Translations under genes and position numbers: made by a program
The notes under the pieces: generated by a model
Databases searched by the model: none
What the model was told of the DNA's origin: nothing
What the model saw: the letters and a program-made list of their open reading frames with translations, nothing else
Shown here: piece by piece, positions 9,159 through 17,612 of the stretch
Position numbering within the stretch: the first letter of the stretch is position 1
Layout of the letters: every line of letters starts with the position of its first letter
Source of the DNA: CBDAUN01 sp965214875
GTDB lineage: Bacteria > Pseudomonadota > Gammaproteobacteria > Arenicellales > JAJDZL01
Length of the DNA stretch: 64,000 nucleotides
Reading direction: 5' to 3'
Assembly: GCA_965214875.1 (NCBI GenBank)
Contig: OZ243980.1
Span: forward strand, 186,001-250,000

Positions 9159-10420
9159 GTTCCGAATAGCTCCCTAGCCAATTCGAGACCTTCAAATAGC
9201 TTGTCAATCTCGTCGATCGTGTTGTAGACCGCTACCGATGCCCGAGTCGTCGCGGCGACATCGTAATGAAGCATCACCGGCATCGCGCAGTGGTGCCCGG
9301 CTCTAACCGCGATGCCCTGCTGGTCAAGAATCGTGCCTAGATCATGCGGGTGAATGCCTTCGACTTCGAATGCGAAAACCCCCGATTTATGCTTCGCGTT
9401 TCCGAATACCCTGATATCGTCGTATTCCGCTGCGCACCTGTGGATGTGGCTCAGCAATATGTCTTCGTGCCTGGCCAGTTGATCAAACCCGATGCGCTCC
9501 ATGAACTGGATTGCCGCATCTAGTCCGCCTGCATCCGCAACGTTTGGCGTTCCGGCTTCAAACTTATGCGGCAGTTCGGCATATTCGGAACCTTCGAAAG
9601 TCACCCGCTTGATCATCTCGCCGCCGCCTTGATATGGCGGCATCGCCTCAAGCAAAGATTCACGCCCGTAAAGTATCCCGATCCCTGTCGGTCCGTACAT
9701 CTTGTGGCTGGAGAGCGCGAGAAAGTCACAATTCAGTTCCTGGACATCGATCTTCATATGCGGTGCAGCCTGGGCCGCGTCGACAACGACAACAGCGCCC
9801 GCATCATGCGCCAATTCGGTCATCTGCCGAACCGGGTTGACCGTGCCAAGGGAATTTGCGACATAGGTTATCGCGACGATGCGGGGCTTGAACCCGAGCA
9901 GGCGCGCATATTCTTCCTGAATGATCTCGCCGTCATCGTTCATAGGGATCATTCGAACTTTTGCCCCGACCCGTTCAGCAATCAGCTGCCACGGAACGAT
10001 GTTGGAGTGATGCTCCATTTCCGATACCAGTATTTCGTCGCCTTGACTCAATTGGCTTCTGCCGTAGGAATCCGCGACAAGATTCAAGGCTTCGGAGGTG
10101 CCGCGCACAAAAATGATTTCGCAGCTGCTGGCGGCGTTGACAAAATGCTGTGCTCGCGTACGCGCATTTTCATAGACTTCAGTGGCGCGCTCGCTGAGAG
10201 CATGAACGCCGCGATGCACGTTTGCGTGCTGGGATGCATAGTATTTCGTTAGCGCTTCGCTGACGCACAAGGGTTTTTGGGAACTGGCCGCATTGTCGAG
10301 ATACACGAGATCGTTGCCATGAACCTTTTCCGCCAGAATCGGAAACTCATCGCGTATCGCCGCAAGTCCGCAAGCGCCGCTTGCGTTTTCTAAAGAGCCT
10401 GTTGCAAGCGCCATCGTCAT
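9155..10420 (-). CDS. sufS: Cysteine desulfurase SufS
   Basis: A 421-residue PLP enzyme that removes sulfur from cysteine as an enzyme-bound persulfide for the SUF pathway. The PLP lysine lies in LSSHKMYGPTG, and the catalytic Cys in VRAGHHCAMP near the C terminus, as in group II desulfurases. The core begins at YLDNAASSQKP. The ATG at 10420 is chosen because it overlaps the sufD stop (ATGA), and sequence upstream of it lies inside sufD. It works with SufU, encoded immediately downstream. Confidence 0.95.
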   Translation of the reverse strand: MTMALATGSLENASGACGLAAIRDEFPILAEKVHGNDLVYLDNAASSQKPLCVSEALTKYYASQHANVHRGVHALSERATEVYENARTRAQHFVNAASSCEIIFVRGTSEALNLVADSYGRSQLSQGDEILVSEMEHHSNIVPWQLIAERVGAKVRMIPMNDDGEIIQEEYARLLGFKPRIVAITYVANSLGTVNPVRQMTELAHDAGAVVVVDAAQAAPHMKIDVQELNCDFLALSSHKMYGPTGIGILYGRESLLEAMPPYQGGGEMIKRVTFEGSEYAELPHKFEAGTPNVADAGGLDAAIQFMERIGFDQLARHEDILLSHIHRCAAEYDDIRVFGNAKHKSGVFAFEVEGIHPHDLGTILDQQGIAVRAGHHCAMPVMLHYDVAATTRASVAVYNTIDEIDKLFEGLELARELFGT

Positions 10421-11775
10421 TGCTGAAGCTCCGGCTGGTTGTCTCGGTGCAGCTTGGCGGTCACGCGCTGCGCTACATAGTCCCGAATCGCTTCGCACTC
10501 GATGCGCTCTACAATTTCCGATGCGAACGCATCGGTGAGTATCGATCGCGACTTGGCTTCACTCAGACCGCGAGACTGCAAATAGAAAATCTCCTCCTCT
10601 TCCAGCTGGCCGATCGTCGCGCCATGGGCGCATTTGACATCATCGGCGTAGATTTCCAGCTGCGGCTTGGTGTCGGCTTCGGCATGGCGCGACAGCAGCA
10701 AATTTCGATTCTGCTGATGGGAATCGGTCTTCTGCGCCTGCGGCGCGACGCGGATGCGACCATGAAACACGGCTCTTGAACGATCGTCAAGTATGCCCTT
10801 ATAGTACTCGTGGCTCGTGGCGTGGTTGCATTCATGCCTGATGTTGGTATAGCTGTCAATATGCTGCGACCCTTGCCCGATATAAAGGCCGTTCAGCTCG
10901 CAGGCGCTATGCTCGCCGATGAGTTCCTCAGTAACATCGTGCCGGCTCAATGATGCGCCCAAGGCATGGCTGTGGAGTCGATAGTTGCTGCGCGAGTGCT
11001 GGCGTATTCGCGTCGAACCGATATGGAATGCCTTCCGACTCTCGTCCTGAAACCGGCAGTGCTCAATGCGGGCCGACTCGTCAACATTCGCGAAGAACGA
11101 TGTCACGGTCATGTGGGCGGTCTGGGCCGACGACACGTAGCGCTCAATTACCGTGGCCCTGGCATGCGGTCCTGCAAAAAGGAAGTTGCACGAATTGCTC
11201 AAGGCGCTGGCCGCATCGTCGCTGCTGGCAAAAACGAGCTCGATCGGCTTGTCAAGGCTTACGTTGCTCTTCAGGCAGACGACAGCTCCATCAGCCGCAA
11301 AGGCCGCGTTCAATGCCTCGAAACCGTGCTCGGGGCCGTTGGCCATCGTGCCAAGATGCTGCATAACCTGATTGACCAGATCTTCGGGCAAGATGCATTC
11401 GCTGCTGGAGATCACTTGCGCCAGGGGCACCACCACCAAGCCTGGCGGCAGCTCTTCAAGGGCAACCGACTGGTCGGGGCGAAACCAGCCGTCGACTATG
11501 ATAAGCCGATGGGAGTCAAACGCTGCCCATTCGGCACCGCTCTGGCTGGCAGCGCCGTTCGGCTTAGGCGGCAAGTGAAATTCGTTCTTTTCGACTGCGC
11601 GAATATTGGTATAGCGCCACGCCTCGTCCGACATGCGAGGCAGCCCGCGCACCTTGAATTGGCCGATGGCCTGCTCGCGAATGCCGGCGATTTGACCCGA
11701 TGAAGCCCCTGGCAGGCGCTTTGCAGCTTCGCCGTGGACCTCGATCATGCGGTCGACAAGCGCACCGGTCTTCAT
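10417..11775 (-). CDS. sufD: Fe-S cluster assembly protein SufD
   Basis: A 452-residue cytoplasmic component of the SufBCD scaffold. The C-terminal half carries the SufBD beta-helix signature with HGATIGQLEEEEIFYLQSRG and a preceding Cys-His pair in KCAHGAT. The N-terminal region has the helical SufD segment with DEAWRYTNI. The ATG at 11775 overlaps the sufC stop as ATGA, so it is preferred over an upstream in-frame codon at 11817 that lies within sufC. The length is normal for the family. Confidence 0.95.
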   Translation of the reverse strand: MKTGALVDRMIEVHGEAAKRLPGASSGQIAGIREQAIGQFKVRGLPRMSDEAWRYTNIRAVEKNEFHLPPKPNGAASQSGAEWAAFDSHRLIIVDGWFRPDQSVALEELPPGLVVVPLAQVISSSECILPEDLVNQVMQHLGTMANGPEHGFEALNAAFAADGAVVCLKSNVSLDKPIELVFASSDDAASALSNSCNFLFAGPHARATVIERYVSSAQTAHMTVTSFFANVDESARIEHCRFQDESRKAFHIGSTRIRQHSRSNYRLHSHALGASLSRHDVTEELIGEHSACELNGLYIGQGSQHIDSYTNIRHECNHATSHEYYKGILDDRSRAVFHGRIRVAPQAQKTDSHQQNRNLLLSRHAEADTKPQLEIYADDVKCAHGATIGQLEEEEIFYLQSRGLSEAKSRSILTDAFASEIVERIECEAIRDYVAQRVTAKLHRDNQPELQQ

Positions 11776-12539
11776 GCCACGGCTCCCGCGACGTTCGGCT
11801 GCTCTTCGGTAATCCATCCGTACCCGTATTTTTCAAGTTCATGAGCAAGATGGCGATCGCCCGACTTGACAATTTTGCCGCCAACAAGAACATGCACATG
11901 ATCCGGCACGATGTATTCCAGAATTCTTGGAAAGTGGGTGATCACGATCATGGACCGGCCGTCGCCTCGCACCGAGTTGACACCCTTGGAGACGATTTTC
12001 AGGGCATCGATATCAAGTCCGGAATCGGTTTCATCCATAATCGTCAATTTCGGTTCAAGCACTGTCATCTGAAGAATTTCATTGCGCTTTTTCTCGCCGC
12101 CGGAAAACCCTGCATTCACGGACCGATGCAGGAAGGATTCGTCGATGCCAAGCATCCTGGTCTTCTCGCGCACCAGCTTCAAGAAGTCGAATGCGTCAAG
12201 CTCCGCTTCGCCGCGATGCTTGCGCACCGCATTGAGCGCCGCCTTGATCAGGTAGATGTTGCTTACTCCCGGAATTTCGACCGGATGCTGAAAGGCGAGA
12301 AAAATGCCTTCGCAAGCCCGTTCTTCCGGATCCAGATCTAGCAGATTCTTGCCGTTGAAAATCACCTCGCCTCCAACAGATTCGATGTCTTTGCCGACGA
12401 TGACGTTTGCAAATGTGCTCTTGCCGGAGCCGTTCGGACCCATGATGGCATGCACTTCGCCCGCCTCGACCGTAAGATCAATCCCGTTGATGATGTTCCT
12501 GTCACCGACACTCGCGGTTAGTTTGTTTATAGACAGCAT
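11772..12539 (-). CDS. sufC: SufC ATPase
   Basis: A 255-residue ABC-type ATPase that drives conformational change in the SufBCD scaffold. Walker A is GPNGSGKST, the signature is SGGEKKRNEILQM as in SufC proteins, and Walker B ends in IMDETDSGLD. There is no membrane segment, in line with its cytoplasmic role. The gene is separated from sufB by 57 bases and overlaps sufD, as is common in gammaproteobacterial suf operons. Confidence 0.96.
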   Translation of the reverse strand: MLSINKLTASVGDRNIINGIDLTVEAGEVHAIMGPNGSGKSTFANVIVGKDIESVGGEVIFNGKNLLDLDPEERACEGIFLAFQHPVEIPGVSNIYLIKAALNAVRKHRGEAELDAFDFLKLVREKTRMLGIDESFLHRSVNAGFSGGEKKRNEILQMTVLEPKLTIMDETDSGLDIDALKIVSKGVNSVRGDGRSMIVITHFPRILEYIVPDHVHVLVGGKIVKSGDRHLAHELEKYGYGWITEEQPNVAGAVA

Positions 12540-12596
12540 TGGCTTCGCTCTCCAAAAAAGCCTTGATGTTGCGGGTTTGCGAAAGCGCTGCCGGCG

Positions 12597-14048
12597 TTAG
12601 CCGACAGCGCCTTCAAGACTGATGCCAAGCAGCGCTTGCGCTTCAACGGCAAATTCCATGGGCAGCTCCTTGAAAACCTCTTTGCAAAAGCCGTTGACGA
12701 TCATTGACACTGCGTCCTCTTCGGACAGGCCGCGCTGACGGCAGTAGAACAGCTGGTCTTCGCCGATGCGCGAAGTGGTCGCTTCGTGCTCCACTTTTGC
12801 TGTCGGGTTTTTCACCTCGATGTATGGAAAGGTGTGCGCACCGCAGCGGTCGCCCATCAGCAAGGAATCGCATTGCGAATAGTTGCGCGCGTTTTCGGCA
12901 TTTTTCAACACTTTGACCAGCCCTCTATAGGAGTTTTGTCCGCGTCCGGCAGACACTCCTTTTGATATGATTGTGCTGGATGTGTTTTTTCCGATATGCA
13001 CCATCTTGGTGCCGGTATCGGCCTGTTGCATGTTGTTGGTCAGCGCGACCGAGTAGAATCGGCCGGACGAGTTGTCGCCTTCTAGTATCACGCTTGGGTA
13101 TTTCCAGGTGATCGCCGATCCGGTTTCGACCTGAGTCCATGAAATGGCGGCGTTGTCGCCGCGGCAAGCGCCGCGCTTCGTCACGAAGTTGTAGATGCCG
13201 CCGCGGCCTTGCTCGTCGCCTGGATACCAGTTTTGAACGGTCGAATACTTGATCTCGGCATCCTTCATCGCGACCAGTTCCACGACCGCCGCATGCAGCT
13301 GGTTTTCGTCTCGCATCGGAGCCGTGCACCCCTCAAGATAGCTGACGTAGCTGCCTTCGTCAGCGACAATCAGCGTGCGCTCGAACTGTCCGGTATTCAT
13401 GGCATTGATGCGAAAGTAGGTCGAAAGCTCCATCGGGCATCGCACACCCTTGGGGATGTAGACGAACGACCCGTCGCTGAACACTGCTGAATTGAGCGCT
13501 GCAAAATAGTTGTCGCCGATCGGCACTACGCTTCCAAGGTATTTTTGCACTAGATCCGGATGCTCTTGGAGCGCTTCGGAGAACGAGCAAAAGATTACGC
13601 CTGCCTCTGAAAGCGTCTCCTTGAACGTCGTAGCCACGGAAACGCTGTCGAACACGGCATCGACGGCAACGCCCGCCAGAATTTTCTGCTCGGAAAGCGG
13701 AATGCCGAGCTTTTCGTAGGTTTCCAGCAACTTGGGGTCGACTTCATCGAGGCTCTGAGGCCGGTCAGCGTTGGACTTGGGTGCCGAATAGTAGCTGATC
13801 GACTGGTAGTCGATCGGTTCATAGTTGACATGGGCCCAGTTCGGCTCTTTCATTTTCGTCCAGCGTCTTAGCGCCTTAAGGCGCCATTCGATCATGAACT
13901 CAGGCTCGTTCTTGATCGCCGACAAGCGTTGAACGACATCTTCGTCAAGGCCCGGCTCAAAGGTATCCGATTCGATATCGGTATAGAATCCTTCCTTGTA
14001 TTCGCGCTGCACGAATTCGCCAAGATCGGTGTCAAGGGATGCATTCAT
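12597..14048 (-). CDS. sufB: Fe-S cluster scaffold protein SufB
   Basis: A 483-residue core scaffold on which Fe-S clusters form with SufC and SufD. The family block with KGVRCPMELSTYFRIN and the C-terminal CRQRGLSEEDAVSMIVNGF are present; the latter holds the Cys equivalent to the functional Cys of E. coli SufB. The gene follows iscR by 24 bases and is the first structural gene of the operon. Length and conservation indicate an intact gene. Confidence 0.96.
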   Translation of the reverse strand: MNASLDTDLGEFVQREYKEGFYTDIESDTFEPGLDEDVVQRLSAIKNEPEFMIEWRLKALRRWTKMKEPNWAHVNYEPIDYQSISYYSAPKSNADRPQSLDEVDPKLLETYEKLGIPLSEQKILAGVAVDAVFDSVSVATTFKETLSEAGVIFCSFSEALQEHPDLVQKYLGSVVPIGDNYFAALNSAVFSDGSFVYIPKGVRCPMELSTYFRINAMNTGQFERTLIVADEGSYVSYLEGCTAPMRDENQLHAAVVELVAMKDAEIKYSTVQNWYPGDEQGRGGIYNFVTKRGACRGDNAAISWTQVETGSAITWKYPSVILEGDNSSGRFYSVALTNNMQQADTGTKMVHIGKNTSSTIISKGVSAGRGQNSYRGLVKVLKNAENARNYSQCDSLLMGDRCGAHTFPYIEVKNPTAKVEHEATTSRIGEDQLFYCRQRGLSEEDAVSMIVNGFCKEVFKELPMEFAVEAQALLGISLEGAVG

Positions 14049-14072
14049 AAATAATTTCCTCTAGATAAGGCG

Positions 14073-14567
14073 TCAATGCGCGTTTTGGGCGGCAAACGAG
14101 ACGCGCTGCTCATCGCAATTGAGCTGGCTGCGCTCTTGCTGGCGCTGAGCGATTGCCTGCACTCTTGGAGATTGAACCAGATCGGCAAGCTTGATTTCGT
14201 CGAGAAAGCCAGACATTCGTTTGCTCAAGGTGCTCCACAGCTCATGAGTCAGACACACTTCGCCTTCTTGACAATCTTGTCTGCCATCGCAACGGGTGAC
14301 ATCAACCGACTCATCCACTGCATTGATGATCTGGTAGATTGAAATATCCTCGGCGCTGCGCATCAGCCGGTAGCCGCCTGCTCGCCCGCGCATGCCGCAT
14401 ACAAGTCCTTGAGCTTTGAGCTTCGCAAAAAGCTGTTCAAGATAGGGCATGGAAAGTTGCTGATGGCTGGCAATGCTTTTCAGTGTCACGCTCCCTTTGG
14501 CAGGCTGGTGCAAAGCGAGATCAATCATTGCGGTCACTGCATAGCGTCCTTTGGTTGTTAGTCTCAT
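14073..14567 (-). CDS. iscR: IscR-type Rrf2 Fe-S regulator
   Basis: A 164-residue winged-helix regulator of Fe-S biogenesis genes. The DNA-binding domain includes MRLTTKGRYAVTAMIDLAL and the wing GRAGGYRL. The cluster ligands Cys93, Cys99 and Cys105 and the following His are visible in CDGRQDCQEGEVCLTHELW, spaced as in E. coli IscR. The ATG at 14567 matches the family start. It heads the suf operon rather than an isc operon, so SUF is probably the main Fe-S pathway under its feedback. Its promoter and a dyad lie directly upstream. Confidence 0.93.
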   Translation of the reverse strand: MRLTTKGRYAVTAMIDLALHQPAKGSVTLKSIASHQQLSMPYLEQLFAKLKAQGLVCGMRGRAGGYRLMRSAEDISIYQIINAVDESVDVTRCDGRQDCQEGEVCLTHELWSTLSKRMSGFLDEIKLADLVQSPRVQAIAQRQQERSQLNCDEQRVSFAAQNAH

Positions 14568-14603
14568 ACCAATTACCAAGCGGTTTATTTCAGAGTAATT
14601 TGG

Positions 14604-14637
14604 TTGGTATTTTATACAAAAAAATTTTTGTTTTCAA
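14604..14637 (-). promoter_or_regulatory. iscR-suf promoter with possible IscR operator
   Basis: On the minus strand a TTGAAA (-35) at 14632-14637 and a TAAAAT (-10) at 14609-14614 are separated by exactly 17 bases. An inverted repeat ATACCAA/TTGGTAT has one arm over the -10 (14604-14610) and the other at 14566-14572 over the start codon. That arrangement would suit autorepression by IscR, but the match to the known type 1 IscR motif is only partial, so the protein bound is an inference. Confidence 0.55.
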
Positions 14638-14645
14638 AATTTCTC

Positions 14646-14653
14646 GATTTGAG
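14646..14653. repeat. Target-site duplication of cassette A (left copy)
   Basis: GATTTGAG directly abuts the left inverted repeat. The identical octamer abuts the right inverted repeat at 15566-15573. Confidence 0.88.
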
Positions 14654-14701
14654 GACAGTGTCTTAGTTTGAAAATCAACCCATTCTGCCGGTTGAAACGG
14701 G

Positions 14702-14707
14702 TATAAT
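14702..14707 (+). promoter_or_regulatory. -10 box of cassette A gene
   Basis: TATAAT lies in the context AACGGGTATAAT. Cassette B has AACGGGCATAAT at the same relative position, so this is a conserved promoter element carried inside the mobile unit. No good -35 box is visible at standard spacing. Confidence 0.6.
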
Positions 14708-14740
14708 GATCGTAATATGAATTACTCTCGGAGAAGTAAG

Positions 14741-15437
14741 ATGAAACACTGCCACCCCCCCCCTCCTCGCTAAATTAGCAGCCTTCTCTCTGCTGGCGAT
14801 GCTGGCTCTGCCAGCACCCGTACTGGCACAGGTGGACTGGACGATTCTTAACGGAACCAAAGGGCCGAACGCCTGCCCGCAAGGCCAGACTGAAACTCGA
14901 GCGGGATTGATAATGGTCCCCGACTCTTTTTCTTCATCCTCGATCCAGCTGTCCACGGCATCGTCATCGCCGGCGTTCTTTACGAATATATTTCCAGGAA
15001 GAGTATTGAATGCGAACGTTTATTTAAGCCTGTTAGAAGATGGAAAAACCCGAATTGGCAGTCCGAAAAATTTGGGGAGTAGAAGCGTAGCAGTACCGCA
15101 GCAAAACACCACCTTCACCAATCTGAAAAAGGCAACGCGATACACTGCGGTCATATCTGTGGGGTCGGATTTTACCGCCGACATCGTCTCAAAGGCCTGC
15201 TTCAAGACGGAGCCCGACCTGGAGATCCCCCTTGGCTCGGGTCGCGGCGGCGACGGTCCCGGCGATTCGTGGTCAAGCGGGTGCTACGCCTTCAGCAAGG
15301 ACCCGAATCAGATCCGGGCTTGCTTCTGCGGAGCCAGGAACTCGTCGGGCAGCTGGGCGCGCACAGATGCTGAAGACGGCTACGAATATATGATGGACGC
15401 CGCCTGGAGAAACAGAGTGGGCTGCACGACCAACTGA
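14741..15437 (+). CDS. Phase-variable secreted six-Cys protein (cassette A), OFF by frameshift
   Basis: The ATG at 14741, after a GGAGA ribosome site, is followed by nine C (14755-14763) and reads MKHCHPPPPR then stop. One base fewer (or two more) joins it to the open frame, giving a signal peptide LAKLAAFSLLAMLALPAPVLAQ and a mature protein of about 200 residues (231 in all). Six Cys are conserved with the cassette B protein: ACPQGQ, ACFKTE, GCYAF, RACFCG and a C-terminal Cys. The shared motif GCYAx6QxIRxCxC is diagnostic. I do not recognise the family, and function is unknown. A secreted or periplasmic disulfide-bonded protein switched by slippage is the best reading. An ATG at 14799 would give a leaderless product and is unlikely. 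Confidence 0.8.
14755..14763 (+). repeat. Poly-C tract (9 C), probable slippage switch
   Basis: Nine consecutive C in codons 5-8 of the cassette A gene, immediately before the hydrophobic signal-peptide core. Eight or eleven C would restore the frame. Confidence 0.85.
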
Positions 15438-15504
15438 CGGAGCCGGAACGGCCACCGCCGTGCGGCTTGCGGCCTCGTCCGGAAAACCGGAAACCAGGGA
15501 CAGG

Positions 15505-15522
15505 GGCGGCCTGCGGGCCGCC
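15505..15522 (+). terminator. Hairpin terminator of cassette A
   Basis: GGCGGCC, a TGCG loop and GGCCGCC form a perfect 7-bp GC stem followed by TCTTT. It lies 68 bases after the stop and inside the right inverted repeat, so it travels with the cassette. Confidence 0.8.
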
Positions 15523-15565
15523 TCTTTCCAATCAGATCTTGCAATGTTCGAACTGAGCTACTGCC

Positions 15566-15998
15566 GATTTGAGATCGTTTTTTGGAGCAACTTGCGTTGG
15601 CGACCAAAAACCGGAACGCCTTGCTACGGCATGCATAGTTCCAGCATATAAGCGGTGTCCAAGCATCTTGTGCCGCCAATAGTTGCTTCAAATGGAGAGT
15701 CGGCATTGAGATCGTAGCACTCAATGTGCAACACATGAACGAAGATACGGTCATCAAGACAGTCTTTAATACGATTTGATCTCCGCCGGTTCTGTCATCC
15801 AGACAGACAGCATTGCAAAGACTTGCAATTGGCTACTCCAGCTTTGGGGACCGCTTAGCATTGCACAGCCATGTCCTTTCAGTGATGGCGTGACCGCCTA
15901 TAGTGAGCTTAGCGATTCATAAAATTGCAGCAGCTAAAAAAATTGAAGTGCAGATCGAATTCGGGCGGTTTACTGAGAGATGACAATTTCACTTATTG
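15566..15998. other. Intergenic stretch after cassette A
   Basis: It begins with the right target duplication. The remaining roughly 420 bases contain only short overlapping frames without recognisable motifs. No RNA gene is seen. Confidence 0.45.
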
Positions 15999-16715
15999 CT
16001 AAATTTTTTCAACAAGACGGCGAAACTTGGCTAGAAATTCTGGATCGTAGTCCTCATCCACGTGATTCGAGTTCCACAACCCTGACTGTTGAACTTTCTC
16101 GCGGTTGCAACAGTGCCCAAGCCAATTACTGGAAGCTTTACTAACCCTTTCATTTCGATAGCTGCTCAAAAGTGCTATGGAGTTTCGTTCAATACATCCA
16201 CGCCAGCTCTTTGGGCTTGGATCATCTTTGATAGGCACCCACAACAATTCCATCGCACCTAATGTCTCGCTCACCTTCTGCTCCAAATTCCGCTCCATGC
16301 ATTCTGCTTGATCTATCTCCATTCCAATACTTTCCGCCTTCGCTTTCCTGCTACCAGTACCCCAAGTGGGCACATCGAGTTTGTCACGACAAATCAACGA
16401 CTGCCCCACGAGCTTTCGGAAAACCGACGAGCGATGGTTGCCACCGGGCTTCTTTTGAGTGCCTCGATGTTGACGCAACCGACCCCACAACGTACTCTTC
16501 GCACCAGCCTTAAGCGCGTGCGTGCCAACCCGAACCACCCTCGGCGAACACTCATTTCCGACATGGAATTCCCCTTCTTCGAAAAAGAAATATACCCCTC
16601 GCGATGGCCAACCTTGCTTACCGTCACACTCTCCCAGCAACCTCTTTCCGCCCAGCCGCTCGCTTAACACTTCGAGCGTTTCGTAAAAATTCTCTAAGTC
16701 ATCATGCCGACTCAT
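15999..16715 (-). CDS. GIY-YIG-like nuclease-fold protein paired with DUF6884
   Basis: A 238-residue soluble protein. RGVYFFFEEGE (about residues 39-49) and RVVRVGTHAL (59-68) resemble the two strands of the GIY-YIG fold, and LWGRLRQHRG (77-86) supplies the conserved Arg/His region. A GGNHRSSVFRKLVG block follows. The C-terminal 100 residues have no known domain. The ATG at 16715 overlaps the stop of the DUF6884 gene (ATGA), which favours it over a start at 16739. The coupled pair suggests a joint job in nucleic-acid processing, defence or mobile-element biology. That is inference; no host system is nearby. Confidence 0.65.
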   Translation of the reverse strand: MSRHDDLENFYETLEVLSERLGGKRLLGECDGKQGWPSRGVYFFFEEGEFHVGNECSPRVVRVGTHALKAGAKSTLWGRLRQHRGTQKKPGGNHRSSVFRKLVGQSLICRDKLDVPTWGTGSRKAKAESIGMEIDQAECMERNLEQKVSETLGAMELLWVPIKDDPSPKSWRGCIERNSIALLSSYRNERVSKASSNWLGHCCNREKVQQSGLWNSNHVDEDYDPEFLAKFRRLVEKI

Positions 16716-17134
16716 TTTTCTATGGCCTTTTTCAACCACGCCAATTGCTCTCCGATCCGCATCTTCTCAAGCGGGATCTCGACCGTCAAACCTTTCTCCT
16801 GAATTTTAGTAATCAGGAATTCTCGATACTTGACCCCAGCAAGAAAAACCACTCGATCATAACCGACAAGTTTTGGCAGCAGTTTTTTACACACATTGTC
16901 TGCCCACTCTTGACGCTTCGCCTTGCGCATGGTGTTCAAAGTCTTTTCATAAGGCGCAATAACCAAATCAGGATCCAATAGCCCATGCTCTGCCGATAAA
17001 ATGAACCAATCGCATCCAGTCTGTTCCACGTATTTTCGGGCTTTGCAAAACCAATTCGATATGTACAGGTCTTTCGCTTCAACCGGAGCGGCTTGTTTTT
17101 TAGAAACACAAGATACAAGGCAAATTGTTCTCAC
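16712..17134 (-). CDS. DUF6884 family protein
   Basis: A 140-residue soluble protein starting MRTICLVSCVSKKQ. The motifs SCVSKK, KDLYISNWFCKARKY, WFILSAEHGLLDPD and VIAPYEKTL are those I associate with DUF6884 proteins, which lack a proven activity. It is the first gene of a two-gene operon with the GIY-YIG-like gene, overlapping it by four bases. Composition is more AT-rich than the suf operon, consistent with an acquired island that continues through the toxin-antitoxin genes to the right. Confidence 0.7.
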   Translation of the reverse strand: MRTICLVSCVSKKQAAPVEAKDLYISNWFCKARKYVEQTGCDWFILSAEHGLLDPDLVIAPYEKTLNTMRKAKRQEWADNVCKKLLPKLVGYDRVVFLAGVKYREFLITKIQEKGLTVEIPLEKMRIGEQLAWLKKAIEK

Positions 17135-17417
17135 AATACTCTACTCCACAGTTTTAACATCGCAACGTATTGCATTATATCTTAGCGCAAGGTTTTGTCT
17201 GTCTTGCAAGCTTTATGACCGCTGATGCACTGTAGAAGCGACCTCGTTTAGGAGTGGACAATTCCGCCTATGGCGGGCCACACTGACAAGGAAAGAACAG
17301 AATTATGAATGCTTCAACATCAATAGGTTAGCGACTCACCCTGATTGAGAGTGTAGCCAATCCAGCATCGCGATGCGTACAATTGGCGTTTCTTACGCAC
17401 ATGAGGTTTACTGTAAT

Positions 17418-17612
17418 ATGAGAACGAATATCGACATTGACGACGAATTGATGGTTGCATCAATGAAAGCATGCGGCGCAAAGACCAAAAAAGAGGCCGT
17501 CGACCAAGGTTTGAGACTGCTCATCAAGATGGACCGACAGGCTGGGCTCCGGAAGCTTCGAGGCAGGTTGCGCTGGGAAGGAAGTCTTGACAACATGCGA
17601 CCTGACAAATGA
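17418..17612 (+). CDS. vapB: VapB-type antitoxin
   Basis: A 64-residue antitoxin of the ribbon-helix-helix VapB class (MRTNIDIDDELMVASMKACG, then TKKEAVDQGLRLLI). It should bind the VapC toxin through its C-terminal half and repress its own operon through the N-terminal ribbon. The ATG at 17418 gives the canonical MRTNID start; an earlier in-frame start at 17373 lacks family support. It overlaps vapC by four bases. The antitoxin looks intact while the toxin is broken. Confidence 0.9.
   Translation: MRTNIDIDDELMVASMKACGAKTKKEAVDQGLRLLIKMDRQAGLRKLRGRLRWEGSLDNMRPDK

Larger units (their letters stand above)
14654..15565 (+). mobile_element. Mobile cassette A: phase-variable secreted-protein gene between inverted repeats
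   Basis: A 912-bp element with 21-bp imperfect terminal inverted repeats at 14654-14674 and 15545-15565 (15 of 21 match). It is flanked by a perfect 8-bp direct repeat, GATTTGAG, at 14646-14653 and 15566-15573. It contains a promoter, one exported-protein gene with a poly-C tract, and a terminator, but no transposase. Cassette B at 54572-55475 has the same architecture, related ends and a different 8-bp duplication. The pair behaves like a non-autonomous transposon family with a cargo gene. The enzyme that moves it is not encoded here. Confidence 0.88.

Noticed and set aside
15380..15757. Minus-strand frame crossing the right end of cassette A
   Set aside because: It spans the element boundary and terminator, so it cannot be an ancestral gene; composition is not coding-like.
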